Under the pieces are notes generated by a model. The model worked only from the letters and a program-made list of their open reading frames with translations, was not told the origin of the DNA and searched no databases. A stretch of DNA of 64,000 nt from Branchiostoma floridae (taxonomy: Eukaryota; Chordata; Leptocardii; Amphioxiformes; Branchiostomatidae), in assembly GCF_000003815.2 (NCBI RefSeq), contig NC_049989.1, forward strand, positions 15,475,265-15,539,264, written 5' to 3'. Within the stretch, counting starts at the first letter, position 1, and each line of letters opens with the position of its first letter. Below are positions 11,771 through 22,690 of this stretch, piece by piece. Position numbers and translations under genes: made by a program.

Positions 11771-12019
11771 CTTCCAACAGCGACTGTTTTAAAGGTACAG
11801 AACGTACCGCAAAATTTTCGATGTCTGACAGCACATCTTGGTCACGGAGAATGGCCTAGTCTCGATCTCGCGAGAGAACACGAGACTGTTCATCTTCTAT
11901 TCTATATAGATCACAATATCTACATATTTGTTGTTCCAGAGGAGTGCACGTCTTCCGGCTTCAATGTTTAAGTTGTGAATAATGAAAAAATTGTTTTGGG
12001 TGAATCTGTCTGGCTGTCT

Positions 12020-12190
12020 GTATTGTGTCCGGTTAACTGTGGTCAGTATAACTTAAAAACGCCTGGCTAGATTATGATGATATTTAGCATGTCTGGGGAA
12101 GACAAATGTTTGGGTCAAGTTAGGTCTTCCTGGCGGTTATACTTGGTTATGCAGCAGAACTTGGGGGAGGGTGTGTGTGTGTCCTGGACA
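12020..12190 (-). repeat. Family F repeat, copy 6 (reverse)
   Basis: On the - strand: tttgtcttccccagacatg, aaatatcatcataatc, gtttttaagttatactg, then cagacagccagacag. Same block order as the other F copies. Confidence 0.6.
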
Positions 12191-12300
12191 TGGTCTTTAT
12201 TTTTAGTGAGGATTCATCAATTAGTATTTGATTAAAGGAAGAAATGGCACAGGTTTCTTACTCCTAGTTATCTCCATGTTTGGGTGTGTCTATGTAATGC

Positions 12301-12307
12301 TGTACGT

Positions 12308-12359
<52 letters not shown>

Positions 12360-12500
12360 AACCTCCAACCTCTTGAGGATTACAATAACATTTGGTATGT
12401 AGAACTTTGTTGTATCCTTTGAGCTAGACATGCTATGGTCTTGATTTTTTGAGTGACAGAAAGCTTCTTTTTTTTTAAACTGCAGTTGCCAATTTCCTTT
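12301..12500 (-). repeat. Family F repeat with (CA)n tail, copy 7 (reverse)
   Basis: A ~50-bp TG run (12301-12358) is the tail. On the - strand the body before it reads aaaaaatcaagacc, ctcaaaggatacaac, ctacataccaaatg, ttattgtaatcctcaag, matching the copy at 48490. Confidence 0.75.
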
Positions 12501-12733
12501 CAAACTTTGGATGAAATAACTCGCTGTGCCATATTATAGGCGCCATCGACGCCCTGCTCCGCAGACCACATTAAGTCACGAAGACTCCGAAAATAATTGC
12601 AAGACGTCTCCGACACCAAGCCTTGTAACAAGGTGGATATCCGCAATCTGTGGGTTCATTTACGACACCATCAGGTCTACATTTCCTTGACCCTCTTCTC
12701 CACTATTGATTCGGACTAACGGGCGCCCTCTTG

Positions 12734-13076
12734 AGTGAAATACTTAGCAAATACTGATAGAACATATTAAAGAACTCTTCAGAGTGAAATACTTGGCAAA
12801 TACTCATAGAACATATTAGAGAACTCTTCAGACTGAAATACTTGGCAAATACCCATAGAACATATTAGAGAACTCTTCAGAGTGAAATACTTGGCAAATA
12901 CTGATAGAACATGTTAAAGAACTCTTCAGAGTGAAATACTTGGTAAATACTGATAGAACATATTAAAGAACTCTTCAGAGTGAAATACTTGGCAAATACT
13001 GATAGAACAGGTTAAAGAACTCTTCAGTGTGAAATACTTGGCAAATACTGATGGAACATATTAAAGAACTCTTCAG
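12734..13076. repeat. Minisatellite, exact 49-bp unit x7
   Basis: Seven head-to-tail units starting agtgaaatacttggcaaata and ending agaactcttcag, all exactly 49 bp with 1-4 substitutions each and no indels. 7 x 49 = 343 bp, matching the boundaries. It joins the next array at 13077. Confidence 0.95.
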
Positions 13077-13081
13077 AAGAA

Positions 13082-13330
13082 ATACCTTCTAATAAAGATA
13101 GCGTGGGTGTTATCCCTTTATTATACTAAAGAGAGTTTCAAGAAATACATATTGGTAAAAATGGGATAGCGGGGGTGTTATCCCTTATTATACCAAAGAT
13201 AGATTCAAGAAATACCTTCTAGAAAAAAAATGGGATAGCGGGGGTGCCATCCATTTATTATACCAAAGAGACTTTCAAGATAAAAAAATGGGATAGCGGG
13301 GGCGTTATCCCTTTATTATACCAAAGAGAG
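13082..13330. repeat. Satellite array, ~63-69-bp unit, left part (4 units)
   Basis: Units start ataccttct and contain atgggatagcgggggtg, ttatccctttattatacc and aaagagagtttcaaga. The array resumes at 13853, so the intervening 520 bp were inserted into it. Confidence 0.9.
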
Positions 13331-13852
13331 ATTACAGCCTCAGGCAGGCAGCTGAGAAACCAGAACTCGTACACTGTGCCAAAGGACAAAACCGAACGGC
13401 TAAAAAGGTCGTTCGTGCACGCAGCAGTAAGACTGTATAATGACACATTGTAGGTTAGGCTTGCTGGCCCTCCTGCTGTTTTTTCCTGTTACTGTAAATG
13501 TTTTTAAGTTCGCGGGGATTTAATTTCGCGGTAGCAGGAAAAAGGACTTTTCGCGGTGGATTTAAGTTCGCGGTATCACCATAGACTGCAATCTAATATC
13601 ATTATAGAAAAATGTTCGTGGTGGTTTTAAATTCGCGGTGAAGTGGTCACCGCGAAAACCGCGAACATTAATCCACCGCGAACATTTCTGCATTTACAGT
13701 ACTTGTTGAACGTCTGTATAATGATTTGCATTGTATGTTTGATTGTTTGTAATTTGTCGATTGTAACAAAGTTACCCAATTCAGGAAGCCTGGAAGGCAC
13801 TTCCTGCGCATGTAATTTTGTTTGGTGAAATAAATAAATAAATAAATACAAA
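13331..13852 (+). mobile_element. LINE 3' end inserted in the satellite
   Basis: 13331-13453 encodes a 40-residue tail: R35 to Q40, then a Y-T-V-P-K-D-K-T-E-R core, S-F-V-H-A-A-V-R-L-Y-N and a stop. This is the conserved extreme C-terminus of CR1/L2-like LINE ORF2. A 3'UTR follows and ends in an (aaat)n tail at 13829-13848. The upstream frame through the satellite is accidental. The UTR itself carries an M4 MITE. Confidence 0.8.
13490..13701. mobile_element. MITE family M4, copy 1 (212 bp)
   Basis: Ends tactgtaaatg and catttacagta are inverted; the termini are TA, as expected for Tc1/mariner-type insertion. The interior alternates ttcgcggt and accgcgaa, giving strong internal base pairing. 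Inserted in the LINE 3'UTR. Second copy at 22164. Confidence 0.88.
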
Positions 13853-14035
13853 ATACCTTTTAAAAAAATGGGATAGCGGGGGTGCTATCCATTTATTATA
13901 CCAAAGAGAGTTTCAAGATGAAAAATGGCATAGCAGGGGTGTTATCCCTTTATTATACCAAAGAGAGATTCAAGAAATACCTTCTAGTAAACAGATTGGA
14001 TATTAGGGGTGTTATCCCTCCATTCTACCAGTAAG
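13853..14035. repeat. Satellite array, right part (~3 units)
   Basis: Continuation of the 13082-13330 array after the LINE insertion: atgggatagcgggggtg, catttattataccaaag, ataccttctag. Units decay towards 14035. Confidence 0.85.
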
Positions 14036-14916
14036 ACGTTCAATGAATATTGGTAAAGAATTGGGTTACGGTTTGTATCCTATGTTAGGACATCTCTTTG
14101 TAGTTCTTTATAGTTATCACGTGTCTCCAAAATTTTTTTTTCAGGGCTAAAAAATGGGATAGATAACCAATCCTCGTAGTAAGGTCGTCTTCGTAGCAAT
14201 CAATCGTGTAAGGCTTTCAGGCTCATTCTGCTCCAGCTGTGAGTTCGAGAGAGCTCTCCGTCGGTAGTGGGTCTATCTCAACAGGACTTCTGCGACCAAA
14301 GACACAGAACGCCCCCGCCTTCTTAAACAACTGGTCTGCCGCAACCTCTATCGGAAAAGGATGAAAGTTTAATCCAGCAATCGCGAAAAAGACCCTAACC
14401 TTTACCGTGCCTGTCAACCATTGGTCGAAGTAGACGTGATCTCTTCGGTGATAGCTTTATATGATTGGTTCTTGCCGTAACCCATGTCATGACGTAATGT
14501 GGACAGGGGCCACGGCGATTGAATTCTATGGATGGCGTCCCCTGAAAGCTTTATATTTAGTGCGAGCGCGCGAAAAAAAGATTACACGTAGACGGTTAGA
14601 AAATTCAAGATGCTCAAAATTTAAAAATCGTTGCAGTAAGAAAGGAACCTATATTAAAGAAGTGCATAAAGTGACAGAGGTGTGCTTGCCCGGTATAACT
14701 TACCAACTACGTATACTCTAGTGTTCTTTCTACAGATATAGCCAATTACCACACGACATATTTTCCTGCTTTTGGTGTATTTTCAGGTCATGATGACTAT
14801 CTCCAGGAAAGAACAAAATTTATTGTTTTTTTTCTCGAAATCAGGCTAAACTCAATGCCTATACTCTAATATTATCCATAAGATTTACTTGCTGTGAAAT
14901 ATTGAGAATGCCTAGC
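14036..14916. other. No gene; M7-like right end
   Basis: Mostly unrecognised. At 14840-14900 a segment (cgaaatcaggctaaa, then tccataagatttacttgctg) matches the right end of M7 MITEs without the final ggcct. Confidence 0.4.
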
Positions 14917-15330
14917 TTGGATAAGGTATAGGAAAAAAATCTTTTGTTTCCTGTTTCCCTACCAATGCTAGAAAAAACTGCTGGCCCTAGACTATTTGGG
15001 GGGGTGGGCAGTGGAGTCATATAGCTTCCAGTTACAATTCTTATTCAGCCTGCTTCCTATTGAAGTAAAAAACACTGCTTGGCTTATCTAATGAAGGATA
15101 GATGTATCTATTGTGCCAAACATTCTAGTTTGACATTGGAAGACATTTAGTGCCCTTATGCTTGTCAGCTTACTCTGTTACACTGTATTGTAATATGTCA
15201 CACTACAGTTTTGGCCAGCCTAGCAAAAATACAAGAAAAAACAAGATAATCCCTACCTACCGAACCTAATTTTTCAGGACTGAAACAGGAAACACAAAAT
15301 TTTTCCCCTATGCCTAGACATCCTTAGAAC
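14917..15330. mobile_element. Imperfect inverted-repeat element (M15)
   Basis: Left arm: atgcctagcttgg, gtataggaaaaaaat, ttgtttcctgtttc. Right arm is its approximate reverse complement: gaaacaggaaacacaaaa, tttttcccctatgcctag. Arms are 40-60 bp with indels; about 410 bp in all; no coding capacity. Confidence 0.5.
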
Positions 15331-15989
15331 ATACTCCAAATCCACTAGTTTCAAAAAACAAACCAAATGTTGAAATGGCGCCAGTTTTACACGGCAGAAT
15401 TAAGACGTTGTACCGAAATTGAAAATTGAAAAAACAAAAATGTCAGGAGCCGGAAATGAAGTAGATTGATATTAATAACGTTTGCAAGGTCTCCGATATT
15501 GTAGACCAGCGGACCGAATCCTGAGGTTTCATGGAACGCTTAACACGGGCAAGGTCCACCGAAATGGAGGAATATACGAGAGTAATTTGCATTTGGTTAA
15601 GGCTATTATGTTTCCGTCAACAAGACATAAAATTCTTTTTACAGTTTTGACAGAATGTTCCTGTTTACAAAAGAATTGGCAAAATTGATAGGATGTTGCT
15701 GCCAATGAAACGAATCTAAATCTACATTCATAGACTACTGAGCAAAATCTGCTCGCGTGGCTATCCCATTTAATTACTGTACACACCCTGTCAATAAAAA
15801 GAATTGGGGCATTATCGACAGGAATTTTCTCGTGCTCTGGTCAACCCTACCCTCAATCCTGATTATTAAAATTGATATCAGAATCGATTAGAGAGGAAAA
15901 TATAAACAACGGTCTCTGAGTACATTTCCATAGTGCTAAATACAACGCTATGACATAAAACACCGTCTGCGGAGTTGTCATTTACATGT
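15331..15989. other. No gene seen
   Basis: Nothing recognised upstream of the candidate promoter. Confidence 0.4.
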
Positions 15990-16180
15990 AAGTCCCGCCC
16001 CTTCCGTACTGGCTTTCACTATTGGCTAAAAGATTCGCCCAATCAGAGAGAAGTGATCACGTGCTCAATAGTCAGAATCTTGTAATGTTCGTACTACGAC
16101 GAGGCTGTGCAGACAGTTCTGTTGAGGTGCTCGTTGCGTGCAGTGTCGTTGCGGGTTTTCTGTCGATGTGTTCTAACTAG
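15990..16180 (+). promoter_or_regulatory. Candidate promoter and non-coding 5' exon of the GPCR gene
   Basis: A GC box (cccgcccc, 15994-16001), an ATTGG box (16021), a CCAAT box (about 16039) and a CACGTG E-box (about 16058) lie within 70 bp. They are followed by about 110 bp of mixed sequence ending at a strong donor (ctaactag|gtaagt, boundary 16180/16181). This would suit a TATA-less promoter with a short 5'UTR exon spliced to an acceptor before 17581, for example cacttgcag at 17420. No transcript evidence is available, and a repeat-like hairpin motif at 16265 lies just downstream, so the block could instead belong to a repeat. Confidence 0.3.
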
Positions 16181-17580
16181 GTAAGTTTTTGCTGTGTTGC
16201 AGTACACGTGTCATTTGTGTTGATAGGTCTTATGTAGGTTACACAACCAGGTTAACGATAGTAGCGCTTCAGAAGAGTGATGGATGTCACTCAAAACGTC
16301 GGGAAGTAAATCAGATATTTATCCAGTTGTAGAGATTGAATATACTACAATCGCTAGTTATACTAGATTTTGTTTTTACACGACAAAGTAGAGTGATTAT
16401 TTTTCAACGTCGTCTAGTTCCATGTATCAAAAGTGTTTCATGAGTCTGCTTGCATGTCATCTCTTACCCCGTACGCGTTCTTTGGCGTTTCAAGTTAGAA
16501 GCATGCACCAAGAATCAATACATAACGTGTATTGATTTCCACAGCTACATGCCATGTTTCCCAAGCCTTTCCGGAACGAAGCCCCCCACTAAAGCAAGTC
16601 AATTTGACACCCACAGGTTTGGAGGGAAAGTGCCATATCTTCTAGAGAGATGAAACCTTCGCCAGTGAAAGTTAACGACTGCTGGCAAGGTCCTTCTGCT
16701 TGAAGAAGTAAGTGCACGTCCAGAGCGTGGGACGATCGAACGGCACTTGCACGTCATACGGCCCTCATGTGAAGGTACTCTCCGTAGATAGCCAGCGCAC
16801 GACGCCGCCCTAAAGTCTCACGGATTCACGTTTCATCTCCGCCCTAGTGACGTTTTAGCAGTTTGCGGCTTTTCTAAGCCCACCCTAGAGTATATTGCCT
16901 CCGATGGACAGGACTGGCCACGCATGATAACACTGTAACGTTAGAAATAGCGTATGGGGCTGGCGGCTTGAGCCTACTCGAGCAAACTGGTCAATATCTG
17001 TGTCGGCGACGTTTAGTGCAGACAATTTGTCCAGAGGCACCACTTTTTCCATACTGTAGATGTAAGTCAGAGATAGATCACAGCTCATGCTGGACTGTAT
17101 TTCCCGTATGCATCCGGCTTCTAAAAGCCTAGCCAGTAGACAGACTCGCTGCAAAGGTGTGTAAGGTTGATAACAGGCGGGGGCTGAGTTAGCCGATGTG
17201 GGTGAGGTGAACAACATCGTTAACTGCGAGGTACAATTTCCTCCAAATCTCTCGCTAGGACTGAAGCTCCAAGATTAATTAGCGTTTTTCTGAGAGCCTT
17301 GCCCGTGGCTTTTGTGAGCTCGAGTCTGCTAAAGCCTGGTCAGTGCTGAATAGGACTATTGACATCATGTAGAAAAGCGCCGAGTTGCCAATGTTTTGTA
17401 CTCACGGACTTCACTTGCAGGCAGTTTGAAAGCGACAAGAAAAATCAAGTCCCTTCAATATTGTACCTTCTGGCAAGTTCCAAATTCCTAGCTTCTAAAA
17501 CAATTAAATCATTTGTGATTCTAGTTGTAGAACTGTTGTGTAGATAGACACAATAATACGTCGAGTTGCCGCCGGCAAAG
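16181..17580 (+). other. Upstream region of GPCR exon 1, no gene seen
   Basis: Holds a hairpin motif at 16265-16310 (gagtga / tcactc followed by aaacgtc), shared with 45360-45415 on the other strand. Nothing else was recognised. If 15990-16180 is a 5' exon, most of this is the first intron; the best acceptor candidates are at 17420 and 17529. Confidence 0.4.
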
Positions 17581-17857
17581 ATGAACGAGACTTCCCCAGT
17601 AAACGAGAGCGGGATGGAGCCGTGGTTCACGTTCCCGGAGCACAAGCTCTCTCCGGAGGCCATCGCCATCTACTCCGTCTGCTACACCCTGGTGTTCCTC
17701 GGCTCCGTGGTCGGGAACCTGCTGGTGGTAGTGGTCATCGGCAGGACGAGACGGATGTGGGGGGTCACCAACTTCTTCATCTTCAACCTGGCGGTCAGCG
17801 ATCTCCTTATCGCAGTCTTCTGTATGCCCTTCACGCTGGTCAACCACATCTTCATCG
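17581..17857 (+). CDS. Class A peptide GPCR, NPFF/RFamide-receptor-like, coding exon 1 (N-terminus, TM1, TM2)
   Basis: Encodes residues 1-92 plus the first base of codon 93 of a plasma-membrane peptide receptor. The start is the ATG at 17581: an in-frame stop lies at 17554, -3 is A, and the short tail fits the family. Two N-glycosylation sequons are present (N2-E-T, N8-E-S) and there is no obvious signal peptide. TM1 is about residues 27-53 with the G45-N46 signature (N1.50). Intracellular loop 1 is basic (R55, R57, R58). TM2 is about 64-87 with L70-A71-V72-S73-D74 (D2.50) followed by C81-M82-P83. The exon ends in a donor (g|gtaggg) at 17858 in phase 1; reading through would add 16 residues and then stop. 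Codons are strongly G/C-ending, unlike the surrounding AT-rich DNA. The motif set resembles NPFF, SIFamide and cholecystokinin receptors; exon 2 favours the NPFF/SIFamide group. The ligand is not predictable from this. Confidence 0.9.
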
Positions 17858-17907
17858 GTAGGGTCCTTTTCTTATATAACTCTACTTCACTTGTATTCGT
17901 GGGGTAG

Positions 17908-18788
17908 CCTATATCCGTTGTTTAAAAAAAATGATAATTAGGGATATCAAGTGAACGGCTGATGCTTTCAAATTGAAAAAAATGTACGGTTTGAAACCAC
18001 CGTCTGTGGACTTGCTATCGCCAAATACCTTGTTTTTTTCTACAAACAACGGATAAAGGTTAACCCACGAATAAAGGTAAACTAGCGTTACCGTTCTCAT
18101 ATCTCTCGTTACTGCGTCTACAATACTTATCTTTGTAGCGAGTCGCCCTCTTTGCGTGCACATTCGGGCCCACATTCGGGCCCATTACAGTTAGCCTGGT
18201 TGCCTGAAGTGCAATAATCGGGACCAAAGTTCAATGCAAATCAATATGTTATATTGTGTACAATGTCTCGCACGATATTACTTCAAAGTCAAAGTTGGGC
18301 TTATTCAGGAAAAAAAAAGCAAATCAGTCTTAATACAGCCGGATACCATACTGTGTGTTGTCCATTTGTAGACATCGATTTATTAGTTAAAGTTAGGAAT
18401 TCTGCTGGTTTTTAATCAGCAAAAAACGTTGTCGTTGGTAAATTTACTGGTGTGTAGAGGATGTTTTCGTCTCTAAGATGAGACTTTGTCATTCATGAAT
18501 AATAAGCTACATCCCTGTGAATGTGCATCAAAAGTGGTACTTTTATTTTGACATTAATTAATGTTACGAAGTCCAACTGTCCACCCCGTGTACTTGTAAT
18601 GATATTGCATATTGCAGCTAAAAGTTATTGTGGAGCTGACGGTTTTGGCTGTGAGTTACAAGGACGGCAGTCAATCTTGGGCGATCCAGCCAACTTCCAA
18701 TCACAGCCAGATCCCAAACCTTTATTACTCGGCGCTGTAGGGAGTTGTTGTGTGACATGCAACATGACTGCAAATAAGCGGAAAAGGA
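17908..18788. other. Intron, no feature recognised
   Basis: Contains duplicated cacattcgggccca units at 18160-18184 and a ggctgtga/tcacagcc inverted pair at 18647-18711. No gene or shared repeat seen. Confidence 0.4.
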
Positions 18789-19130
18789 ATAGTGAATGCA
18801 GACCTTTATTGCATATTTTTGCCACACTTGTGTAAGTAAATGTCAGTTAAAAGAGATAAAAGAACAGATATGTATTGCACACATTTTTGGCACACTGGGC
18901 TAAGTAAATGCCACAAGCCATTAGATAAATTCAACTTCTCCTCGCTCTCAGTTGAAAGAGATAAAAGAACAGATATGTTGTACGATGGACGGTTTTTCTA
19001 GTTGCATTAAGAATATATATTTTGTTTACAGTACTTGAGTGTATAAAATAGGGAAATGGGTTTTGTGTAAGCATATAGAGTTCATTTCTCTATTCTCTAT
19101 ACAACATGCATTCTATTACAAATTCTCCTT
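18789..19130 (-). mobile_element. LINE 3' end fragment (reverse)
   Basis: Same element as 11385-11770: gaatgcagacctttattgca at the 3' end, then a duplicated gagataaaagaacagatatg (18851 and 18957), and tgcattctattacaaatt at the far side. Confidence 0.45.
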
Positions 19131-20029
19131 CCTCTATTCTATTCAAATTACAATTAGTTCACCTTTATCTGTTGGGTAACCTATATCCATTGTTTTTTAA
19201 AACAGAGTATAAATGGTATTCAGGAATATCAAGTCAACGGACGATGATTTCAAAAAAATTGCAGCATTTTAAATATTACAGCATATTTTTTAACATATGA
19301 CACCGTCTGACGAACTGATATTACTAAGCACCCTGTTGTTACAAAACAACGGATTACGTTGCGTTGGAATAACATTAATTGTTCCAGAGTAAGTTCTTCT
19401 TTAACATGCAAATGGTGGGCACTATCCTTGATACAGCTCCGGTAGCGATGCTTTGTTTTGTTGCGCTGCGTGTGTGGGTGTGCGACAAAAAGGGATGAAA
19501 CTCAGTCTCTACTTCAGCTTGGATAGAAAACGTATTAACCTAGACGCAGAAGACCATCATTAACATCACTTCATCACATAGCATTAGCATCACTATAACA
19601 GCTTTTTGTACGTACACGTTCGGGCGAAGTATCTGTTTCAATTTTGTCTCTAAGCTTCGAGTGCAACGTACTCACGTAAATACATCCTTTGTCTGGTGCT
19701 AAACACACAAGCAGAGTCAATCAAGTCGCAAGCGTTCCCTTCTCTGTGACAGAATTTCATTCCTTTCTACCTTAGTGTAGTTTCATTCAAACGCCCCCTG
19801 TTCATCAATGTGTCACTCGTCAGGGATAGGCTTGTCATCACACGCAGTCACCCATGCCGCAATAAGCCAATATGCGTCATTCATACACAGAGGACAACAT
19901 GTCTACCGTACCTCAGTCCCAGGCGACACCGAGTTAAGCGATCACTATAAACCCATACGACATACATAAGACCACAATAAGTATATCATACGGAAGACAT
20001 CATCTGCAGACTCCAACTTTAATGATCAT
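19131..20029. other. Intron, no feature recognised
   Basis: Nothing recognised on either strand. Confidence 0.4.
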
Positions 20030-20423
20030 GGAAAAAAAGCAACAAATAATGGCTGAATTTTCAAAATAGAGCACATTAAACGTTGTAACAAAAATTGAAG
20101 CGACAAAACATTTTGTATTCGGTGTTCAAGAGGGGCACAAGTGTGGTAAGGCTGGTTGGTCCAAGTTGACAACTACAGTCATAGCTACCACATTGATGTG
20201 ACCTTTACTACCAAGTTTCTTCTGTGCAACTACGGTAGTAGCTACATATTCCACACTAGTGTCACTTCTGCGAGTACAATCAAAGCTACCAAACGGTTCT
20301 TTCCCATTTTAATACTTTCTCGTCAAGTGAACCATTTCCGGAGGGGGGTTCTCTCCTTTTTTTTCAAAATCAAGCAAAAAAAAAAATAATGTAATCCAAA
20401 GCATTTACTTGCTGCGGCCTAAA
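20030..20423. mobile_element. MITE family M7, copy 1 (left end lost)
   Basis: Contains the M7 interior: caaaatagagcacattaaac, gttgtaacaaaaattgaag, cactagtgtcacttctgc. The right end reads catttacttgctgcggccta. The left terminal repeat is not evident. Confidence 0.7.
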
Positions 20424-20706
20424 CATATCTCCAGGATAGCACGAACACCAAGCCCTAAAACTTTGATATATAGCAGTTGTCAATTTCCATATGTTGCTAC
20501 GACGCCTGTAAATTTGCCCGATAAATATGACGGAAAATACTGATTCGCTCGTATCTACTTTGATTTTATGCGTTAGCGAGAAGATTTCACATCCCAATAA
20601 ACGGAAACAGCCGCCGGTTTGTTGATCCCATCGTCAGGGGGGCAGCGACGACTTCATTACTGCCAGCGGCGCTTCATTGCGACGTACGTCTTCGCGATGA
20701 TCAAAG

Positions 20707-21242
20707 TGTATCTCACATGACCTGTCCTTGGTGCTGAAAATTTTGCTGTATAATACATTGGATGTACAACTGAGAGTTGTGAATCTTTTGGGGGGACACA
20801 GAACAAACACTGTGCATTATTTGTGCCATTGCTATTCCTCGTGTATACAATCAAGTGGATCTCACATGACCTGCCCTTGGTGCTGCAAATTTTGCTGTAT
20901 GATACAGTGGATGTACAGCTGAGAGTTGAACATCTTTTAGGAGGCACATAACGAAAACTGTGCATTATTTGTGCCATTGCTATTCCTCGTGTATGTTCAA
21001 GTGTATCTCACATGACCTGCCCTCGGTGCTGGAAATTTTGCTGTATGATACAGTGGATGTACAACTGAGAGTTGTACAGCTGAGAGTTGTACATCTTTCA
21101 GGAGGCACATAACGAAACTTGTTCGCTATTTGTGCCATTGCTATTCCTCGTGTATATTCAAGTGTATCTCACATGACCTGCCCTCGGTGCTGGAAATTTT
21201 GCTGTATGATACAGTGGATGTTCAGCTGGGAGGTCTGTTTTT
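20707..21242. repeat. Tandem array, ~150-bp unit x3.6
   Basis: Unit starts at 20707, 20857, 21003 and 21163. Each unit has gtatctcacatgacctg, gctgtatgatacagtgg, gtacaactgagagttg and gccattgctattcctcg. The third unit has an internal duplication of gagagttgtacagct. The last unit is cut by an M6 fragment. Confidence 0.92.
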
Positions 21243-21306
21243 TTCCGGACCGGTCCAACAAGAAAAAATAACGGTTTTGTACCGGTACAACCAGTACCCT
21301 CCCCTA
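21235..21306 (+). mobile_element. M6 (hAT-like) MITE, right-end fragment
   Basis: ggaccggtccaacaagaaaa, acggttttgtaccggtac, ccagtaccctcccctag match the right terminus of full M6 copies. Confidence 0.8.
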
Positions 21307-21509
21307 GTACCCAAGCAAGCAGACTTGGACTTTGTGTTTGTCAAATCAGTTCAACAACATGCTCATAGTGGACATCTACGGCAGTTGTTTGCAACATTTT
21401 TCGTGCATCAAGGATCACATAGAATTTTACCGAAAGGAGCTGTCCAAAACCGGTGTGACCGAATTCGCGTTTTTATTGCTGTGATTCCATGAACTGATAA
21501 TTGTCACAA
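21307..21509. other. Spacer, no gene seen
   Basis: Lies between the M6 fragment and the inverted repeat unit; not recognised. Confidence 0.3.
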
Positions 21510-21605
21510 ATACATAAAATAACGAGGAATATGCACAAAAAAGATGCACAATTTTCGCTATGTGTCCCCTAAAAGATGTACAACTCTCAGCTGTACATCT
21601 ACTGA
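21510..21605. repeat. Inverted partial unit of the 20.7-21.2 kb array
   Basis: aacgaggaatatgcac, aaagatgcacaattttcgc, gatgtacaactctcagctg are reverse complements of the array unit, so the array is bounded on the right by an inverted copy. Confidence 0.75.
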
Positions 21606-21614
21606 AAAATGGTC

Positions 21615-21720
21615 ACGAATTCTGTATCTGCATCTGTATCTATATAGCCGGTATAACCGCCATTCGGCGTAACACACCAGCTTCGCAGGCACGCAGCGCG
21701 GCACGGCTGGTTATTACACT
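21615..21720 (+). repeat. Family R repeat with CTGTAT hexamers, copy 1
   Basis: ctgtatctgcatctgtatct followed by atatagccggtataaccgcc and cggcgtaacacaccagctt. Repeated at 23708-23790. Class unknown; the hexamer run suggests a retroposon terminus. Confidence 0.65.
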
Positions 21721-22163
21721 GAACGATCCGTTACACCTAACTTTTGCACATCTATCTGCAAGCGTTCTTTAAAACTATCCAGAAAAGATGCCCCTACTGA
21801 TTCACAACAGCACAGTTGACGCAACACTCTGTCTCCAGTGATTGCCCTTGGCTATTTCCGTATCTGAACAATTTCCGATAGCTTAAAGACATTGCGTCAT
21901 CTTTCCATTCCCATCGAGAGGGTTTTTATCATTACGTGACGTTTATACTGATGGCTGGTTACGGATGTTATAACAAGTCGTGGCGAGGAATACAAATGAT
22001 TTTGATCCAGATTGATATAGCGATGGAATAACAGAGTAATTACGATCTGGCTATAGCCGTTATTGACATTTCCGAATACATCTATGTACCGTCACAGGTC
22101 GTTTACGTTTGTAACGGTTCGGCGGAAGATCCAAAACACGCCATGGTAAAATATCACAAGGGA
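21721..22163. other. Intron, no feature recognised
   Basis: Nothing recognised. Confidence 0.4.
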
Positions 22164-22374
22164 TACTGTAAATGCATTTAAGTTCGCGGGAATTTAATTT
22201 CGTGGTAGCGGGCAAAAGGACTTTTCGCGGTGGTTTTATGTTCGCGGTAGCACCATGCACTGTAGTCTCTTACTGCTTTGGAAAATGTTCGCAGTTGTTT
22301 TTAATTCGCGGTGAAACGACCACCGTGAAAACCGCGAACATTGAACCACCGCGAAAGTTTCTGCATTTACAGTA
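22164..22374. mobile_element. MITE family M4, copy 2 (211 bp)
   Basis: tactgtaaatgca / tgcatttacagta termini, with the same ttcgcggt / accgcgaa interior as the copy at 13490. The TA ends agree with Tc1/mariner-type target use. Confidence 0.9.
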
Positions 22375-22690
22375 TTCCGATAATATAGGATATAAGACAG
22401 TCTAATTGCACTGTGAACTAGATTGGGAATTACAAGGGATAAAATAAGAGAGAAACATGAAAAGAAGAAAGAAGGGAATAGAGCATTTGGTCAAGCTACT
22501 CGTGCGCAATATTATATCATTGAGCTCTGCCTGAAAAACTGTGTGTGACGTGAGTTTAAAAAAAAAACTTGATCTACTTGGATTTTGGACAAGGTCATTA
22601 AGATACTTATAACATTAGGCTCACCCTATAGTACTGTGTGCGAGTGAAATTATAGTTGTTATATTGTGCTGTTCATATTTTCAATGTCCT
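22375..22690. other. Intron, no feature recognised
   Basis: Nothing recognised. Confidence 0.4.

Noticed and set aside
12734-13076. CRISPR-like repeat array
   Set aside because: Units are contiguous 49-bp repeats without spacers, in a eukaryotic genome: a minisatellite.
17521-17847. Antisense frame opposite GPCR exon 1
   Set aside because: Shadow of G/C-ending codons on the + strand; no family features.
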